Below, piece by piece: positions 11,169 to 20,621 of a DNA stretch of 64,000 nt. The notes beneath the pieces were generated by a model. It was given only the letters and a program-made list of their open reading frames with translations. It did no database searches and was not told where the DNA came from. The position numbers and the translations under genes were made by a program. This DNA is from Synechococcus sp. A15-62 (GTDB lineage: Bacteria; Cyanobacteriota; Cyanobacteriia; PCC-6307; Cyanobiaceae). The stretch lies in contig NZ_CP047950.1 in assembly GCF_014280075.1 (NCBI RefSeq), positions 372,001-436,000 on the forward strand, read 5' to 3'. How positions within the stretch are numbered: the first letter of the stretch is position 1; each line of letters begins with the position of its first letter.

Positions 11169-12166
11169 CGCCTGACGACGCCCTTGGTCAGGGCCGCTGG
11201 GTCAAGCTCATTTGTGGCGCAAGCAACCAGGATTTGCCTGCTATCGCCGATCTGGCTGCTGTTTTTGCGGCGGCAGGTGTGCATTGCGTTGATGTGGCTG
11301 CCGATCCAGCGGTCGCTCTTGCAGCCCGTCGCGGCCTGGACTGGGCTGAGGCGCAAACGGGGCGTCGCCCCTGGCTGATGGTGAGCCTCAGCGATGGCAC
11401 CGATGCTCACTTCCGCAAGGCCTGGTTCGATCCTGGCCGCTGCCCTGCGGACTGCCCGCGGCCCTGCGAAAGGATCTGTCCGGCAGCTGCGATTCCGCCC
11501 GGTGATGGCATCGACCAGCAGCGTTGCTATGGCTGCGGACGCTGCCTGCCGGCGTGCCCCCATGGCTTGATCGAGGAGCGCGACCACCGCTTGGCACCCG
11601 AGCAAGTGATCTCCCTGCTGCAATCGATTCAGCCCGATGCTCTGGAGATTCACACCGCATCTGGGCATGACGGGGGCTTCTCGACGCTGATCCAAAGCCT
11701 TCAACAGCACAAGGTTCCCCTGCGGCGTTTGGCCGTGAGCTCCGGCTTGGAGGGCCACGGCGTGAAGGCTGATCAGTTGGCTGGTTTGCTCTGGCGTCGT
11801 TACTCCCGCCTTCGGCAAGCCGGTTACAGACCCCTCTGGCAGTTGGATGGACGTCCGATGAGCGGCGATGTGGGTGCTGGCACCGCGCGGGCTGCAGTAC
11901 AGCTCTGGCGTGCCATGCGGGGTCTGGCCCCGCCGGGCCCGTTGCAGCTGGCCGGGGGCACCAATGCCGCAACGCTGGAGTTCTTGCGTCCGACGGAGCG
12001 GCCGGCTGGCATCGCCTTTGGTGGTGTCGCCCGTCGCTTGCTGATGCCTGTGCTGGATGAGGCGCAAACCCGTGGGCTCGCCCTGTGGCAATGGCCCGAG
12101 GGTTGGGAGCGTGCCCTCTCCCTCGCGCATCCATTGGTGGCGCCATGGCTGCAGCGCTCTTGCTAG
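11135..12166 (+). CDS. ldpA: LdpA, iron-sulfur protein of the circadian input pathway
   Basis: In Synechococcus elongatus, LdpA is an Fe-S protein that senses redox state and adjusts the circadian period to light. The sequence shows the family opening [18 protein letters not shown]. At about residues 100-145 lies a cysteine-rich region with two clusters, [14 protein letters not shown] and [12 protein letters not shown], matching two 4Fe-4S sites. A long C-terminal domain follows. The start is unresolved: GTG at 11135, inside ndhN, is the only standard start near the expected N-terminus, and a CTG at 11165 preceded by GAAGG is an alternative. It overlaps or follows ndhN directly. Confidence 0.85.
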   Translation: MGTDDHISEGLTPDDALGQGRWVKLICGASNQDLPAIADLAAVFAAAGVHCVDVAADPAVALAARRGLDWAEAQTGRRPWLMVSLSDGTDAHFRKAWFDPGRCPADCPRPCERICPAAAIPPGDGIDQQRCYGCGRCLPACPHGLIEERDHRLAPEQVISLLQSIQPDALEIHTASGHDGGFSTLIQSLQQHKVPLRRLAVSSGLEGHGVKADQLAGLLWRRYSRLRQAGYRPLWQLDGRPMSGDVGAGTARAAVQLWRAMRGLAPPGPLQLAGGTNAATLEFLRPTERPAGIAFGGVARRLLMPVLDEAQTRGLALWQWPEGWERALSLAHPLVAPWLQRSC

Positions 12167-12188
12167 AAGGCTGAAACGCGCAGATCCC

Positions 12189-13829
12189 ATGGGCACGCAA
12201 CGGGTCACCGACGATCTGGATCGCCTCCTCGAGCTCCTGCCGAAGGCTGTGCGGGAGCAGTTGCAGCCGGTGGAGGCTCGGCAGCAGTTGCTTGAGGTGG
12301 TGCTCGATCTCGGTCGGGTTCCGGAAGCGCGTTATCCAGGCCGTGCCCTGGCGCTGGGTTCCACGCCCTTGTCCCGCGAGGATCTCGCGGCCGTGGTGGC
12401 CAGGCTTGGGCAGTTCGGTGGCGATAACCGTGCGGGAATTGAACGAACGCTTCACCGGATCAGCGCGATACGCAATCGTCAGGGCGACGTGGTCGGTCTG
12501 ACCTGCCGGGTAGGCCGAGCCGTGTTCGGCACCGTTGCCATGGTGCGGGACCTTCTGGATGGAGGGCAGTCCCTGCTGTTGATGGGGCGCCCGGGTGTGG
12601 GCAAGACAACAGCGTTGCGCGAGATCGCTCGAGTGCTTGCCGATGAGCTGGAGCGGCGCGTTGTTGTGATCGACACGAGCAATGAGATCGCCGGTGATGG
12701 CGACATTCCGCACCCCGCGATCGGTCGGGCCCGTCGCATGCAGGTGGCCAGGCCTGAGCTGCAGCACCAAACCATGATCGAGGCGGTGGAAAACCACATG
12801 CCCGAAGTCATCGTGATCGATGAGATCGGCACGGAGCTGGAGGCGCAGGCTGCACGCACCATCGCTGAACGTGGCGTGGTGCTGGTCGCCACAGCTCACG
12901 GCAATGCTTTGGCCAACCTGATCAAGAACCCAACCCTCAGCGATCTGGTGGGGGGAATACAGGCGGTCACCCTCGGGGATGAGGAGGCCCGGAGGCGTCG
13001 TAGTCAGAAAACGGTGTTGGAGCGCGCCGCCGAACCGACGTTTCCGGTGGCGGTTGAAATGCACAGCCGGCAGCGCTGGGCCGTCCACACCGATGTTGCC
13101 GCCACCGTGGATCAATTGCTCCGGGGCCTGAAGCCCAGGGTTCAGGAGCGCGAGCTGACGCCTGAAGGGGGCGTTCAGTTGGTGGACCCGCCGCAATCTT
13201 TGGGTCTGCTGCGCCCTCCGTCCCAACGGTCGTTCGCGGATCAGCCGGTCTCCGCTCCCGTGCCCATGCCTGCGGCCAGTGACCGAGAGGTCAGTGCAGC
13301 AGAGAAACCAGCTTCGCCGGAGACCAGCGCCGAGCCTCTGCAGGTTCTCTGTTGCGGGGTTCCTCCCCGTGTGGTGGAGGAGGCCATCCGGTCCCACGGC
13401 TGGAAGGCTCGGGTTGTGGAGGACTTGAGTGAGGCCGATGTGGTATTGAGCGTTCGGCTGGGCCTCAGTCGTCAACCATCACTGCGCCGTCAGGTCAGGG
13501 ATCTGGGGATCCCGATCCTGGTGATCAAGTCCGACACTCTGCCCCAGGTGACCCGTGCCATGGCCCGTCTTCTGCGCCGTCAGGCCACCGAAACAGCCGC
13601 AGAGGTCACTCCGCCGGATCGGGTGTCCCAGGACGATGAATTGGCTGCTCTCGAAGAATGCCGTCTTGCGGTGGAACAGGTGGTGATGCCGCAAGGCCGG
13701 CCTGTGGAGTTGCTGCCTCGCAGCGAGCGTGTTCTCCGGATGCAGGCCGATCTCGTGCGCCGTTACCGACTGCGCAGCGATGTTTTCGGTGAGGCTGAAA
13801 TGTCACGGCTGAGGGTTTTCCCCCGCTGA
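12189..13829 (+). CDS. Ycf45-like AAA ATPase with C-terminal R3H domain
   Basis: This is a member of the Ycf45 family (related to the sporulation ATPase SpoIIIAA), with a predicted single-stranded nucleic-acid-binding role; the precise function is unknown. The 546-aa product has a P-loop GRPGVGKTT at about residue 132 and a Walker [11 protein letters not shown] at about 206. A variable Pro/Ser-rich linker follows at about 360-410, then a second alpha/beta domain. The last 50 residues are R3H-like ([19 protein letters not shown]). ATG 12189 is chosen because upstream in-frame residues overlap ldpA. It lies 22 bp after ldpA. Confidence 0.88.
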   Translation: MGTQRVTDDLDRLLELLPKAVREQLQPVEARQQLLEVVLDLGRVPEARYPGRALALGSTPLSREDLAAVVARLGQFGGDNRAGIERTLHRISAIRNRQGDVVGLTCRVGRAVFGTVAMVRDLLDGGQSLLLMGRPGVGKTTALREIARVLADELERRVVVIDTSNEIAGDGDIPHPAIGRARRMQVARPELQHQTMIEAVENHMPEVIVIDEIGTELEAQAARTIAERGVVLVATAHGNALANLIKNPTLSDLVGGIQAVTLGDEEARRRRSQKTVLERAAEPTFPVAVEMHSRQRWAVHTDVAATVDQLLRGLKPRVQERELTPEGGVQLVDPPQSLGLLRPPSQRSFADQPVSAPVPMPAASDREVSAAEKPASPETSAEPLQVLCCGVPPRVVEEAIRSHGWKARVVEDLSEADVVLSVRLGLSRQPSLRRQVRDLGIPILVIKSDTLPQVTRAMARLLRRQATETAAEVTPPDRVSQDDELAALEECRLAVEQVVMPQGRPVELLPRSERVLRMQADLVRRYRLRSDVFGEAEMSRLRVFPR

Positions 13830-13931
13830 TCGGCCGTCGCTTGATTCGCCCGGTGGATTGACGAAGGGTTGGCTGCTGTGGGTAACTATGTGTACTCCGG
13901 TGATCCGCAGGTTGCGGTTCAAACGGATCAA

Positions 13932-14003
13932 TGGGCCGTCGCCAAGTGGTAAGGCAGCGGGTTTTGGTCCCGCCATTCCTAGGTTCGAATCCTAGCGGCC
14001 CAG
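13932..14003 (+). tRNA. tRNA-Gln (anticodon TTG)
   Basis: A 72-nt cloverleaf can be drawn. The acceptor TGGGCCG pairs with CGGCCCA, and the discriminator is G. The D-arm contains AAGTGGTAAGGC. The anticodon stem GCGGG/CCCGC encloses the loop TTTTGGT (anticodon TTG), and the T-arm contains GGTTCGAATCC. The CCA end is not encoded. It lies between the Ycf45-like gene and the HAD gene, ending 9 bp before the latter. Confidence 0.97.
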
Positions 14004-14012
14004 TTTTTGTCC

Positions 14013-14762
14013 ATGAATGATCGACCCCTGCTGGTCTTCGATTTCGACGGGGTCATCGTCGATGGCATGGCGGAGTACTGGTGGAGTGCTTGGCATGCCT
14101 CCCTTCGTCTTGAGGCTGCCCCCGAGGGCTTGACGCCCGATCGGGTGCCAGACGCCTTCCGTCAGCTGCGGCCGTTGGTGCATCACGGTTGGGAGATGGT
14201 GCTGCTGGCCGCTGAGCTGCCAGTGCTGAACCTTCAGGTTTGGCTGCAGTCTTATGGGGAGGCGCAGGCCTCGGCACTGCAACGGCGTGGATGGCAGCCG
14301 GAGCAGCTGCAGACAGCACTCGATGCCTCCAGAGATCAAGCCGTTCGGCAGAACCGTTCCGCCTGGTTGGCCCTTCACCGACCTTTCCCCGGCCTGGTGG
14401 AGCGGCTGCAGCAGTTGGAGGCTGAGGGGGTGGACTGGTCTGTTCTGACCACCAAAACCCAGGCCTTCACCGCTGAGCTGCTGAACAGCCTTGGCCTGCA
14501 TCCTTGGCGTCTCGATGGTCGTGAGGCTGGCGCCAAGCCTCAGGTTCTGCTCCAGCTTCAGCAGCAGCGAGGCCTGTGTGGCTTCGTGGAAGACCGCCGG
14601 GCGACGCTGGAGGCGGTGCGCTCAACACCAGGTTTGGAACAACTGCCCTGTTTTCTGGTGAGTTGGGGCTATCTTCGCCCGCAGGATCAGAGCGGTCTTC
14701 CGCCCGGAATTGCGTTGCTCCATCCGGATCGCTTTCGGGCCCCCCTGGCGCAATGGCCCTGA
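14013..14762 (+). CDS. HAD-superfamily hydrolase
   Basis: A probable phosphatase of the haloacid dehalogenase superfamily, substrate unknown. The 249-aa product has motif I VFDFDGVIVDG at about residues 8-18 with both catalytic Asp residues, a helical cap domain, motif II in VDWSVLTTKT near residue 150, and motif IV near FVEDRRATLEAV (about residue 193). The ATG at 14013 is preferred; an in-frame TTG two codons earlier abuts the tRNA. It sits between tRNA-Gln and recA, and the recA LexA box starts 8 bp after its stop. Confidence 0.85.
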   Translation: MNDRPLLVFDFDGVIVDGMAEYWWSAWHASLRLEAAPEGLTPDRVPDAFRQLRPLVHHGWEMVLLAAELPVLNLQVWLQSYGEAQASALQRRGWQPEQLQTALDASRDQAVRQNRSAWLALHRPFPGLVERLQQLEAEGVDWSVLTTKTQAFTAELLNSLGLHPWRLDGREAGAKPQVLLQLQQQRGLCGFVEDRRATLEAVRSTPGLEQLPCFLVSWGYLRPQDQSGLPPGIALLHPDRFRAPLAQWP

Positions 14763-14770
14763 TTCGTTAC

Positions 14771-14784
14771 GGTACGCTTGTACT
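14771..14784 (+). promoter_or_regulatory. LexA (SOS) box upstream of recA
   Basis: The 14-mer GGTACGCTTGTACT fits every position of the published cyanobacterial SOS-box consensus RGTACNNNDGTWCB. It lies 65 bp upstream of the recA ATG, directly after the HAD gene. LexA binding here would repress recA until DNA damage. The match is read directly from the sequence; function is inferred from position. Confidence 0.85.
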
Positions 14785-14848
14785 ACCTGAGACGATTCGG
14801 CGCTTCTGTGGCATTGGATCTCTCGTTCCTTAGTTTCAGGTCCTTCTC

Positions 14849-15973
14849 ATGCCTGCAGATATGAAATCCGGCGCTTCCGATCCCCGTCCCTCCGGCGAGA
14901 GGGACAAGGCGCTGAATCTGGTTTTGGGTCAGATCGAACGCAACTTTGGCAAGGGATCGATCATGCGGCTGGGCGATGCCTCCCGCATGCGGGTGGAGAC
15001 AATTTCCACCGGTGCGCTGACCCTTGACCTCGCGTTGGGTGGTGGTTATCCGAAGGGTCGCGTGGTGGAGATCTACGGCCCAGAAAGTTCCGGTAAAACC
15101 ACGCTCACCCTGCACGCGATTGCTGAAGTGCAGAAGCGCGGTGGTGTGGCGGCCTTTGTGGATGCGGAGCATGCCCTGGATCCCGTGTATGCCGCTTCTC
15201 TGGGCGTTGATGTCGAGAACCTGCTGGTCTCCCAGCCCGACACCGGTGAGATGGCGCTGGAGATTGTTGATCAACTGGTGCGATCCGCGGCGGTTGACCT
15301 CGTCGTTGTCGACTCGGTGGCGGCTCTCACCCCTCGTGCTGAGATCGAAGGTGAGATGGGAGACCTGGCGGTTGGTGCTCAAGCGCGTCTGATGAGTCAG
15401 GCGATGCGGAAGATCACCGGCAACATCGGCAAGTCGGGTTGCACCGTCATCTTCCTCAACCAGCTGCGTCTCAAGATTGGTGTGACCTACGGCAATCCAG
15501 AGACCACCACTGGCGGCAACGCGCTCAAGTTCTATGCCTCAGTTCGCCTCGACATCCGTCGGATTCAGACCCTCAAGAAGGGAACCGAGGAATTTGGTAT
15601 TCGGGCCAAGGTGAAAGTGGCGAAGAACAAGGTGGCGCCGCCCTTCCGCATCGCTGAATTCGACATTCTCTTCGGCCGCGGTATCAGCACCCTGGGCTGT
15701 CTGCTTGATCTGGCTGAAGAAACGGGCGTTGTTGTCCGCAAGGGCGCCTGGTACAGCTACGAGGGAGACAACATCGGTCAGGGTCGTGATAACACCATCT
15801 CCTGGATGGAGGAGAACCCGGAGGCAACGGCCACCATCGAAACGTTGGTGCGTCAGAAGTTGACGGAGGGTTCTGAGGTGAAGGCGAATTCGATGCGCCC
15901 CCTTGCCGCTGCTGTGAAGACGGCTGCTGCTGATAAGTCGGCCCCGGCCAAGACCTCAGAGGCGGCGGCCTGA
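14849..15973 (+). CDS. recA: Recombinase RecA
   Basis: RecA forms filaments on ssDNA, catalyses strand exchange and triggers LexA cleavage. The 374-aa product has the P-loop GPESSGKTT at about residues 75-83, the Walker B segment [12 protein letters not shown] at about 150, the L1/L2 region through [20 protein letters not shown] at about 205-225, and an Ala/Lys-rich C-terminus. The start [16 protein letters not shown] is the first ATG after the SOS-box promoter. It is convergent with the DUF1815 gene. A short palindrome (15968-15981) spans both stop codons. Confidence 0.99.
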   Translation: MPADMKSGASDPRPSGERDKALNLVLGQIERNFGKGSIMRLGDASRMRVETISTGALTLDLALGGGYPKGRVVEIYGPESSGKTTLTLHAIAEVQKRGGVAAFVDAEHALDPVYAASLGVDVENLLVSQPDTGEMALEIVDQLVRSAAVDLVVVDSVAALTPRAEIEGEMGDLAVGAQARLMSQAMRKITGNIGKSGCTVIFLNQLRLKIGVTYGNPETTTGGNALKFYASVRLDIRRIQTLKKGTEEFGIRAKVKVAKNKVAPPFRIAEFDILFGRGISTLGCLLDLAEETGVVVRKGAWYSYEGDNIGQGRDNTISWMEENPEATATIETLVRQKLTEGSEVKANSMRPLAAAVKTAAADKSAPAKTSEAAA

Positions 15974-15975
15974 TT

Positions 15976-16320
15976 TCAGGCGGCCTGGGCCAGGGGCTGC
16001 ATGGCGCGAACCTGGCCCTCCTGGGCTAAATCGGCCATCCGTTGCAATTCCTGGATGGCTTCGGCTCCCTCCAGCTTCACCAGTTCTCGGCCGTTGCGGG
16101 ATTCCACCCAGCTGATGCCGAAGTCGGAGACAAGAAATCGCACCATGTGGCCATCGCCGATGTCAGCCACAAACGAAGCTCCATGGCCATCACGGCCGTC
16201 GCCACAGGAGTAACAGGTGGCTGTGAAGCCTGCGCTTTGAAGACTGCTGGCGAGGGCCTGCAGGCTCATCACCAGGTCTTCGACGACGGATCGGTAGTGC
16301 TCGGCGAGGCGCGGAAACAT
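15976..16320 (-). CDS. DUF1815 family protein
   Basis: A conserved cyanobacterial protein of unknown function. The 114-aa product starts MFPRLAEHYRSVVEDLVMSL, which I chose over the longer open frame because it matches the family opening and the upstream residues are low-quality. It has ATCYSCGDGRDGHGASFVAD in the centre and no membrane segment. It converges with recA with a 2-bp gap between stops. Confidence 0.82.
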   Translation of the reverse strand: MFPRLAEHYRSVVEDLVMSLQALASSLQSAGFTATCYSCGDGRDGHGASFVADIGDGHMVRFLVSDFGISWVESRNGRELVKLEGAEAIQELQRMADLAQEGQVRAMQPLAQAA

Positions 16321-16390
16321 AACTGAGTCTCCATTGAGACCTAGTCTAAAGGTTTTCTTTTGTTTTCGTTTGTTCGGTTGAGCCGGTTGC

Positions 16391-16639
16391 TCAGGGGGTA
16401 TCTGCAAGCGTCCACCAGCCGGCCGCTGGGCCGATGAAGCGCACCGTGATCCAGAGCACCACCATTCCTCCGATCCCGATCCAGGCACCGCGGGTGGTCA
16501 CCGCCATGAACTGCTGCGTCTGGTTGCGGGTCAGCGGAAGCCAGGACACGACACGTGGGGAGGTGTCCACAGTTTTGGTGCTGGCCTTGGGCTGGCGAGG
16601 GGGTAAGCCCTGGGCAGCCCGGCGGCGTGCTTCTCCCAT
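16391..16639 (-). CDS. DUF2839 family small membrane protein
   Basis: An 82-aa conserved cyanobacterial protein of unknown role. It opens with the family motif MGEARRRAAQGLPPRQPK, a positively charged N-terminus. A central hydrophobic stretch, IGIGGMVVLWITVRFIG (about residues 54-70), is predicted to be a single transmembrane helix. It is transcribed with the helicase-like gene upstream, 35 bp apart. No catalytic motif is visible. Confidence 0.8.
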   Translation of the reverse strand: MGEARRRAAQGLPPRQPKASTKTVDTSPRVVSWLPLTRNQTQQFMAVTTRGAWIGIGGMVVLWITVRFIGPAAGWWTLADTP

Positions 16640-16674
16640 GCACTTCTGAGCGTTGAAGGGAGGTTAGGCGTTGT

Positions 16675-18126
16675 TCAATCCGGAAGCAGTCGCTGCAATG
16701 GAATCCAAGGTTCCAGTCGGTGCAGCACCTGATCACCCCAGCTGCGCCCTCGGAGGCGGCCATCGAGGATGGCCAGGCGACCACCACTGCGGCGCAGCGG
16801 CGCAATGGCGGTAGGAATCAGGCTCAGGGCTTCCGGCAGCAGCAGGGTGCGGAACCAGTCCTCTCCCTGCTGTTTCAACCGCTCCACCCGAGCTGAAGTG
16901 AGCGGGTTGTCCAGGCTGGCGATGGGGAGCATGGCGACAATTAGCTGTGCCGGGGCCGGCAGTTGCTCCTGATGCTCCAGCCACCAGTCCCAGTTGCAGG
17001 TCACCACGCCGTTGCTTTCGGGTGCTGTCGACTCATGCACCACACGGCGTCCGAATTCCGCAGCCAGGGAGCTGGTCAGTTGCCGACGCAGCTGGTCGTC
17101 ATTGATCAGAACAAGGGTGAGCCCCGCTTGGCCAAGGATGAGCCTTCTGCTCTCCTCCAGGAGATGTTGGGCGTAAATCCGGGTGTTCGGCAGCGGTTGG
17201 CGACGCGGGGCATAGAGGGGGAGGGGTTCATTCAGCTCCCGTTCCCGCAGTGTTGCTCGCACGTCGGGGACAACGCCGGCCTGTTCAAATTCCAGATCAA
17301 GCCTGGCGTTGTCTCCATTGCTGCTGAACATCAGGCAGGGGTGATCCAGCAGCACCCCCCGCAGCAGTTGGAGTGGTTCGAGGGGGGCTAGCTTCCAGCG
17401 CCACTGCAGCAGTCGGTGATCCAGTTCAGCCCATTGACTCCACTCCGCTGGGTTGATGCTGCTGAGGGTGTTCCACGGCTCCGGGCTGGCTGGCATCAGC
17501 TGGAGCAGGTCACGCAGGGCTTGCCCGGCTGAGCCTTCGAGTCGCACCGCGCCACCGGGCCTTGTGGCATCAGCGAACAGCTGGCGGCTCATGCGGTCAT
17601 GCAGCTCCAGCAATCCAATCCCCGCCTGGGGGCTGGCCTGGCGGAGCTCATCCCAGTGCTGATGCTCGATCTCAAAGGTGAGAGCGTTGCGCATTCGCCG
17701 ACTCAACTGATCCATCTCCGGGATCAGCAGTTGGCGTATGCCCAAGTGCCCGTCGCGATGGGCCTGAATCAGCTCGCCGACATCCATCAGCCAGAGCTGT
17801 GGCCCCTCGGGAGGGGTCGATCCCTGCCAGCAGGGAAGCCGAAGCCCCTGGTTGCGTAGACGGGGCAACTCCAACTGGAGTAGGCGCCTGCGCTGGGGGG
17901 CCGTCAGCACCAGCGCCCCCGCTTCGGGAGCCAGGCACAGCGGCACCAGCAGACCGAGCCACCAGCGTTCGCTGCTGCTGGGGGGGAGCTGGACGAGTGT
18001 TGTGTCGCGACGCCTCAGGCTTCGTGCCACCAGCCGGCTCAGGGTCAGGTGGTGGGGCCAGTCAGATTCCTCCTGACGGAGCAGGGTTTTGATCTGGTGG
18101 TGGGCCTGGGCTTCCAACATCTTCAA
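16675..18126 (-). CDS. DinG-like helicase-fold protein with degenerate motifs
   Basis: The 483-aa protein resembles proteins annotated 'possible helicase' in marine Synechococcus. The Walker A position reads LVQLPPSSSERWW (about residue 41), without GK[ST]. The Walker B position reads LLIPEMDQL (about 133) rather than DE[AC]H. The C-terminal part (PTAIAPLRRSGGRLAILDGRL) resembles the XPD/DinG motif V-VI region. This suggests a helicase scaffold that has lost ATPase activity, perhaps now structural or nucleic-acid binding. The gene is monocistronic or paired with the DUF2839 gene, and divergent from tyrA. Confidence 0.6.
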   Translation of the reverse strand: MKMLEAQAHHQIKTLLRQEESDWPHHLTLSRLVARSLRRRDTTLVQLPPSSSERWWLGLLVPLCLAPEAGALVLTAPQRRRLLQLELPRLRNQGLRLPCWQGSTPPEGPQLWLMDVGELIQAHRDGHLGIRQLLIPEMDQLSRRMRNALTFEIEHQHWDELRQASPQAGIGLLELHDRMSRQLFADATRPGGAVRLEGSAGQALRDLLQLMPASPEPWNTLSSINPAEWSQWAELDHRLLQWRWKLAPLEPLQLLRGVLLDHPCLMFSSNGDNARLDLEFEQAGVVPDVRATLRERELNEPLPLYAPRRQPLPNTRIYAQHLLEESRRLILGQAGLTLVLINDDQLRRQLTSSLAAEFGRRVVHESTAPESNGVVTCNWDWWLEHQEQLPAPAQLIVAMLPIASLDNPLTSARVERLKQQGEDWFRTLLLPEALSLIPTAIAPLRRSGGRLAILDGRLRGRSWGDQVLHRLEPWIPLQRLLPD

Positions 18127-18203
18127 ACCCTAAGCAGGGTTCCCCTGCCGATTGGTTCATGGCAATCCATCCATCAACATGGCTTCACGACCCTGCGGGA
18201 GGG

Positions 18204-19085
18204 ATGGCGGTGCAACCGGGACGTGTGGGGATCGTCGGCCTTGGCTTGATTGGGGGATCCCTTGGTCTGGATCTTCAGGCGCGGGGCTGGACGGTGCAGG
18301 GCCTCGTGCATCGCCAGGCCACGGCGGATCGCGCCATGGCAAGAGGGCTGGTGGGTGCGGTGTCGACCGATCCCAGCTGCCTCTCGGATTGCGACGTGGT
18401 GATCCTGGCGTTGCCCATTCCCTTGCTGCTGTATCCACCGGATGAGCTCATTGCTGCCCTGCCTGAGGCAGCGGTGGTTACCGATGTCGGTTCGGTCAAA
18501 CAGCCTGTGTTGGAGGCTTGGCGCCAGCGGCATCCACGCTTTGTGGCCAGTCACCCCATGGCAGGCACAGCTCAGGCGGGCGTTGAGGCCGGGGTGGTGG
18601 ATCTGTTCCGTGGTCGCCCTTGGATCGCGACTCCCGATGCGGCGACAGACCCCGCTGCCCTGGCCCAGGTTCGAGATCTGGCCCTCAGTGTGGGTGGCCA
18701 CTGGCTGACGTCCACCGCGTCTCAGCACGACCAGGCTGTGGCGCTGATTTCCCACATGCCGGTGCTGGTGAGTGCTGCACTGCTGCGGGCCGTGGGTGAT
18801 GAACGGGATCCGGAGATCCGGCAGCTGGCCATGGTGCTGGCGTCCAGCGGCTTTGCCGACACCAGTCGTGTGGGCGGAGGGAATCCCGAGCTAGGGGTGG
18901 CGATGGCCTCCACCAACAGGGATGCGGTGTTGCGCGGCTTGGCGGCCTACCGCTGGAGCCTGGAGCAGCTCGAAGATGCTGTGCTTCAGCAAAACTGGCC
19001 CCAGCTGGAGTTGGAACTGCGCCGAACCCAGACCCTTCGCCCGGATTTTTTGAGGGCACCGGGGGAGGTCAGCTCCGAAAGCTGA
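18204..19085 (+). CDS. tyrA: Prephenate/arogenate dehydrogenase (tyrosine biosynthesis)
   Basis: TyrA catalyses NAD(P)-dependent oxidative decarboxylation to make tyrosine; cyanobacterial enzymes usually prefer arogenate and NADP. The 293-aa product opens with the Rossmann motif VGIVGLGLIGGSLGLDL and has SHPMAGTAQAGVEAG at about residue 118 (conserved His) and the QHDQAVALISHMPVLVS helix at about 178. A start at 18159 would add 15 residues; 18204 gives the usual length, though no clear Shine-Dalgarno supports either. Its 3' end overlaps crtD (opposite strand) by 17 bp. Confidence 0.92.
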   Translation: MAVQPGRVGIVGLGLIGGSLGLDLQARGWTVQGLVHRQATADRAMARGLVGAVSTDPSCLSDCDVVILALPIPLLLYPPDELIAALPEAAVVTDVGSVKQPVLEAWRQRHPRFVASHPMAGTAQAGVEAGVVDLFRGRPWIATPDAATDPAALAQVRDLALSVGGHWLTSTASQHDQAVALISHMPVLVSAALLRAVGDERDPEIRQLAMVLASSGFADTSRVGGGNPELGVAMASTNRDAVLRGLAAYRWSLEQLEDAVLQQNWPQLELELRRTQTLRPDFLRAPGEVSSES

Positions 19086-20571
19086 GCGGTTGTCCCCGCT
19101 CGGCCCTGAGCTGACGGCAGGCGTTGAGGGCCGACAGGCTCACCCCCGCTGTGCCCTCGCCCGGATGGAGGCTGTCGCCGCAGAGCCAAAGACCCGGCAT
19201 GGGCGTTCGTCCTGCCAGGCCGAAGGGGCCGAACCGGCTTGGATGCTGTCCAAGGCCTCCGACCATGCCGTTGGGACGGCCCGTCCAGCCGGCGAAGCCC
19301 CTTGGTGTTGCCAGTTCAGCGTGCAACCAGGCGTCGTCTTCGAGCGACAGCCAGCGGTTCAGCTCGGCTTGGATCAGCTTCAGCATCTCTGTTTTGCGCT
19401 GTTGGTACTCAGGCTCCGGCAAGCGGCACCAGTCGCCCGTTGGGGTAAACACGCTGGCAATCAAGGTGGCCTGCCTCTGGGGCGCACGCCCATCGCCCTC
19501 ACGACTGATGGAGACGAACAGAGGCCCCGGAGATGCGCAGCCCCGCTGGAGATGGCCTGGGCAGGGATGTGGGAGTGCATCACGCCGCACCGCTCCGTAG
19601 AGCACCAGCGCACCACTCGGTTCATGCAGGTTGTCCAGTCGCTTGCGGTACCCCTTGGGCAGCTGATCCGGCTCGATCAGCTCCAGCAGGCACTGAGGGG
19701 GGAGGCTGCAGACCACATCCCGGCTGCTGCGTTGGTGTTCCGCGCCCTTGCCGGTGCTGATCGTCACCTGCCAACCGGATGAGCTGGCCTGCAGTTTGGT
19801 GACCCGATGCTTCATCAGCACCGTCCCGCCGTCGCGCTCAATGGCGGCCACCAGCTGATTGCTCAACACCTGCATCGATCCCTCCAGATGCCAGAGCCCA
19901 AGCGGTGCTTGGGCCATGTGCAGGACGGTTGCGCCGTACAGCGCCGCCGTGCGATCGGCCGGTTCCTGGGAGTACAGCTTCAGCTGGAGGTCGAGAAAGC
20001 GCCGCAGCCGTTGATCGTCACCGCACCCACACAGCTGCAGCAGATCGGCAATGGTCAGACCTGTGAACAGTCCCGATGCCAGCGTTGCGGGCCGCAGGGC
20101 CCGCAGCAATGTGCCGAGATCCCAAAGGGAACGCGGTGTCACAACGGGATCTTCGCTGGCGAACTGCCAGTTGCTGGAATGCAACTGGTGGCAAAGGCTC
20201 CAGAAGCGGTGGCTGCCTGGAAATTGACGCTCACGTTCAGCGGCCCAGGCTTCCGGGTCATGCCAGAGCGAAATGGGAGGGGAGCCATCGCCGAGGTCGA
20301 CCACACAACCTGGGTCCAGAAGCTCTGCGCTGGGCAGAGGCATGTTCAGATGCTTCAGCAGTCGCGCATGACTTCCTCCGGGCTCCAACCCAGCCACCTG
20401 GGTCGCCCCAACATCGAACACCCATGGACCCCGCCGGAACGTTCCGGCACATCCCCCCGGTTGTTGATGCGCTTCCAGCAGCGTGACGTCGACGCCGTCG
20501 TGGGCCAGCAGTGCCGCTGCTGTTAAGCCAGCGATCCCGCCGCCCACCACGATCACGCTGGAATCGCTCAC
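19069..20571 (-). CDS. crtD: CrtD-type carotenoid desaturase/oxidoreductase
   Basis: A FAD-dependent enzyme of the phytoene desaturase family, annotated CrtD (C-3',4' desaturase) in related cyanobacteria. The 500-aa product begins with the FAD-binding VIVVGGGIAGLTAAALLAHD and the second dinucleotide-fold motif LLEAHQQPGGCAGTF. It ends with the family C-terminal block LWLCGDSLHPGEGTAGVSLS. The exact carotenoid substrate is not readable from sequence; CrtH-type isomerases are the nearest alternative. It converges with tyrA. Confidence 0.85.
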   Translation of the reverse strand: MSDSSVIVVGGGIAGLTAAALLAHDGVDVTLLEAHQQPGGCAGTFRRGPWVFDVGATQVAGLEPGGSHARLLKHLNMPLPSAELLDPGCVVDLGDGSPPISLWHDPEAWAAERERQFPGSHRFWSLCHQLHSSNWQFASEDPVVTPRSLWDLGTLLRALRPATLASGLFTGLTIADLLQLCGCGDDQRLRRFLDLQLKLYSQEPADRTAALYGATVLHMAQAPLGLWHLEGSMQVLSNQLVAAIERDGGTVLMKHRVTKLQASSSGWQVTISTGKGAEHQRSSRDVVCSLPPQCLLELIEPDQLPKGYRKRLDNLHEPSGALVLYGAVRRDALPHPCPGHLQRGCASPGPLFVSISREGDGRAPQRQATLIASVFTPTGDWCRLPEPEYQQRKTEMLKLIQAELNRWLSLEDDAWLHAELATPRGFAGWTGRPNGMVGGLGQHPSRFGPFGLAGRTPMPGLWLCGDSLHPGEGTAGVSLSALNACRQLRAERGQPLSFRS

Positions 20572-20621
20572 GACGCCCTGAAGAATCGGGCCATGCTGGC
20601 AAGACAGGGAGCTTGCTGAGG

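Noticed and set aside
10832-12208. 458-aa minus-strand frame opposite ndhN and ldpA
   Set aside because: Both sense-strand genes are well identified; the antisense product has no domains and is Gln/Arg/Pro-rich.
11388-13475. 695-aa minus-strand frame opposite ldpA and the Ycf45-like ATPase
   Set aside because: Long only because of GC-rich codon structure; the sense strand has clear Walker and Fe-S motifs.
15968-15981. Palindrome over the recA and DUF1815 stop codons as a bidirectional terminator
   Set aside because: The stem is only 6 bp (GCCTGA/TCAGGC) with a 2-nt loop and no T-tract on either strand.
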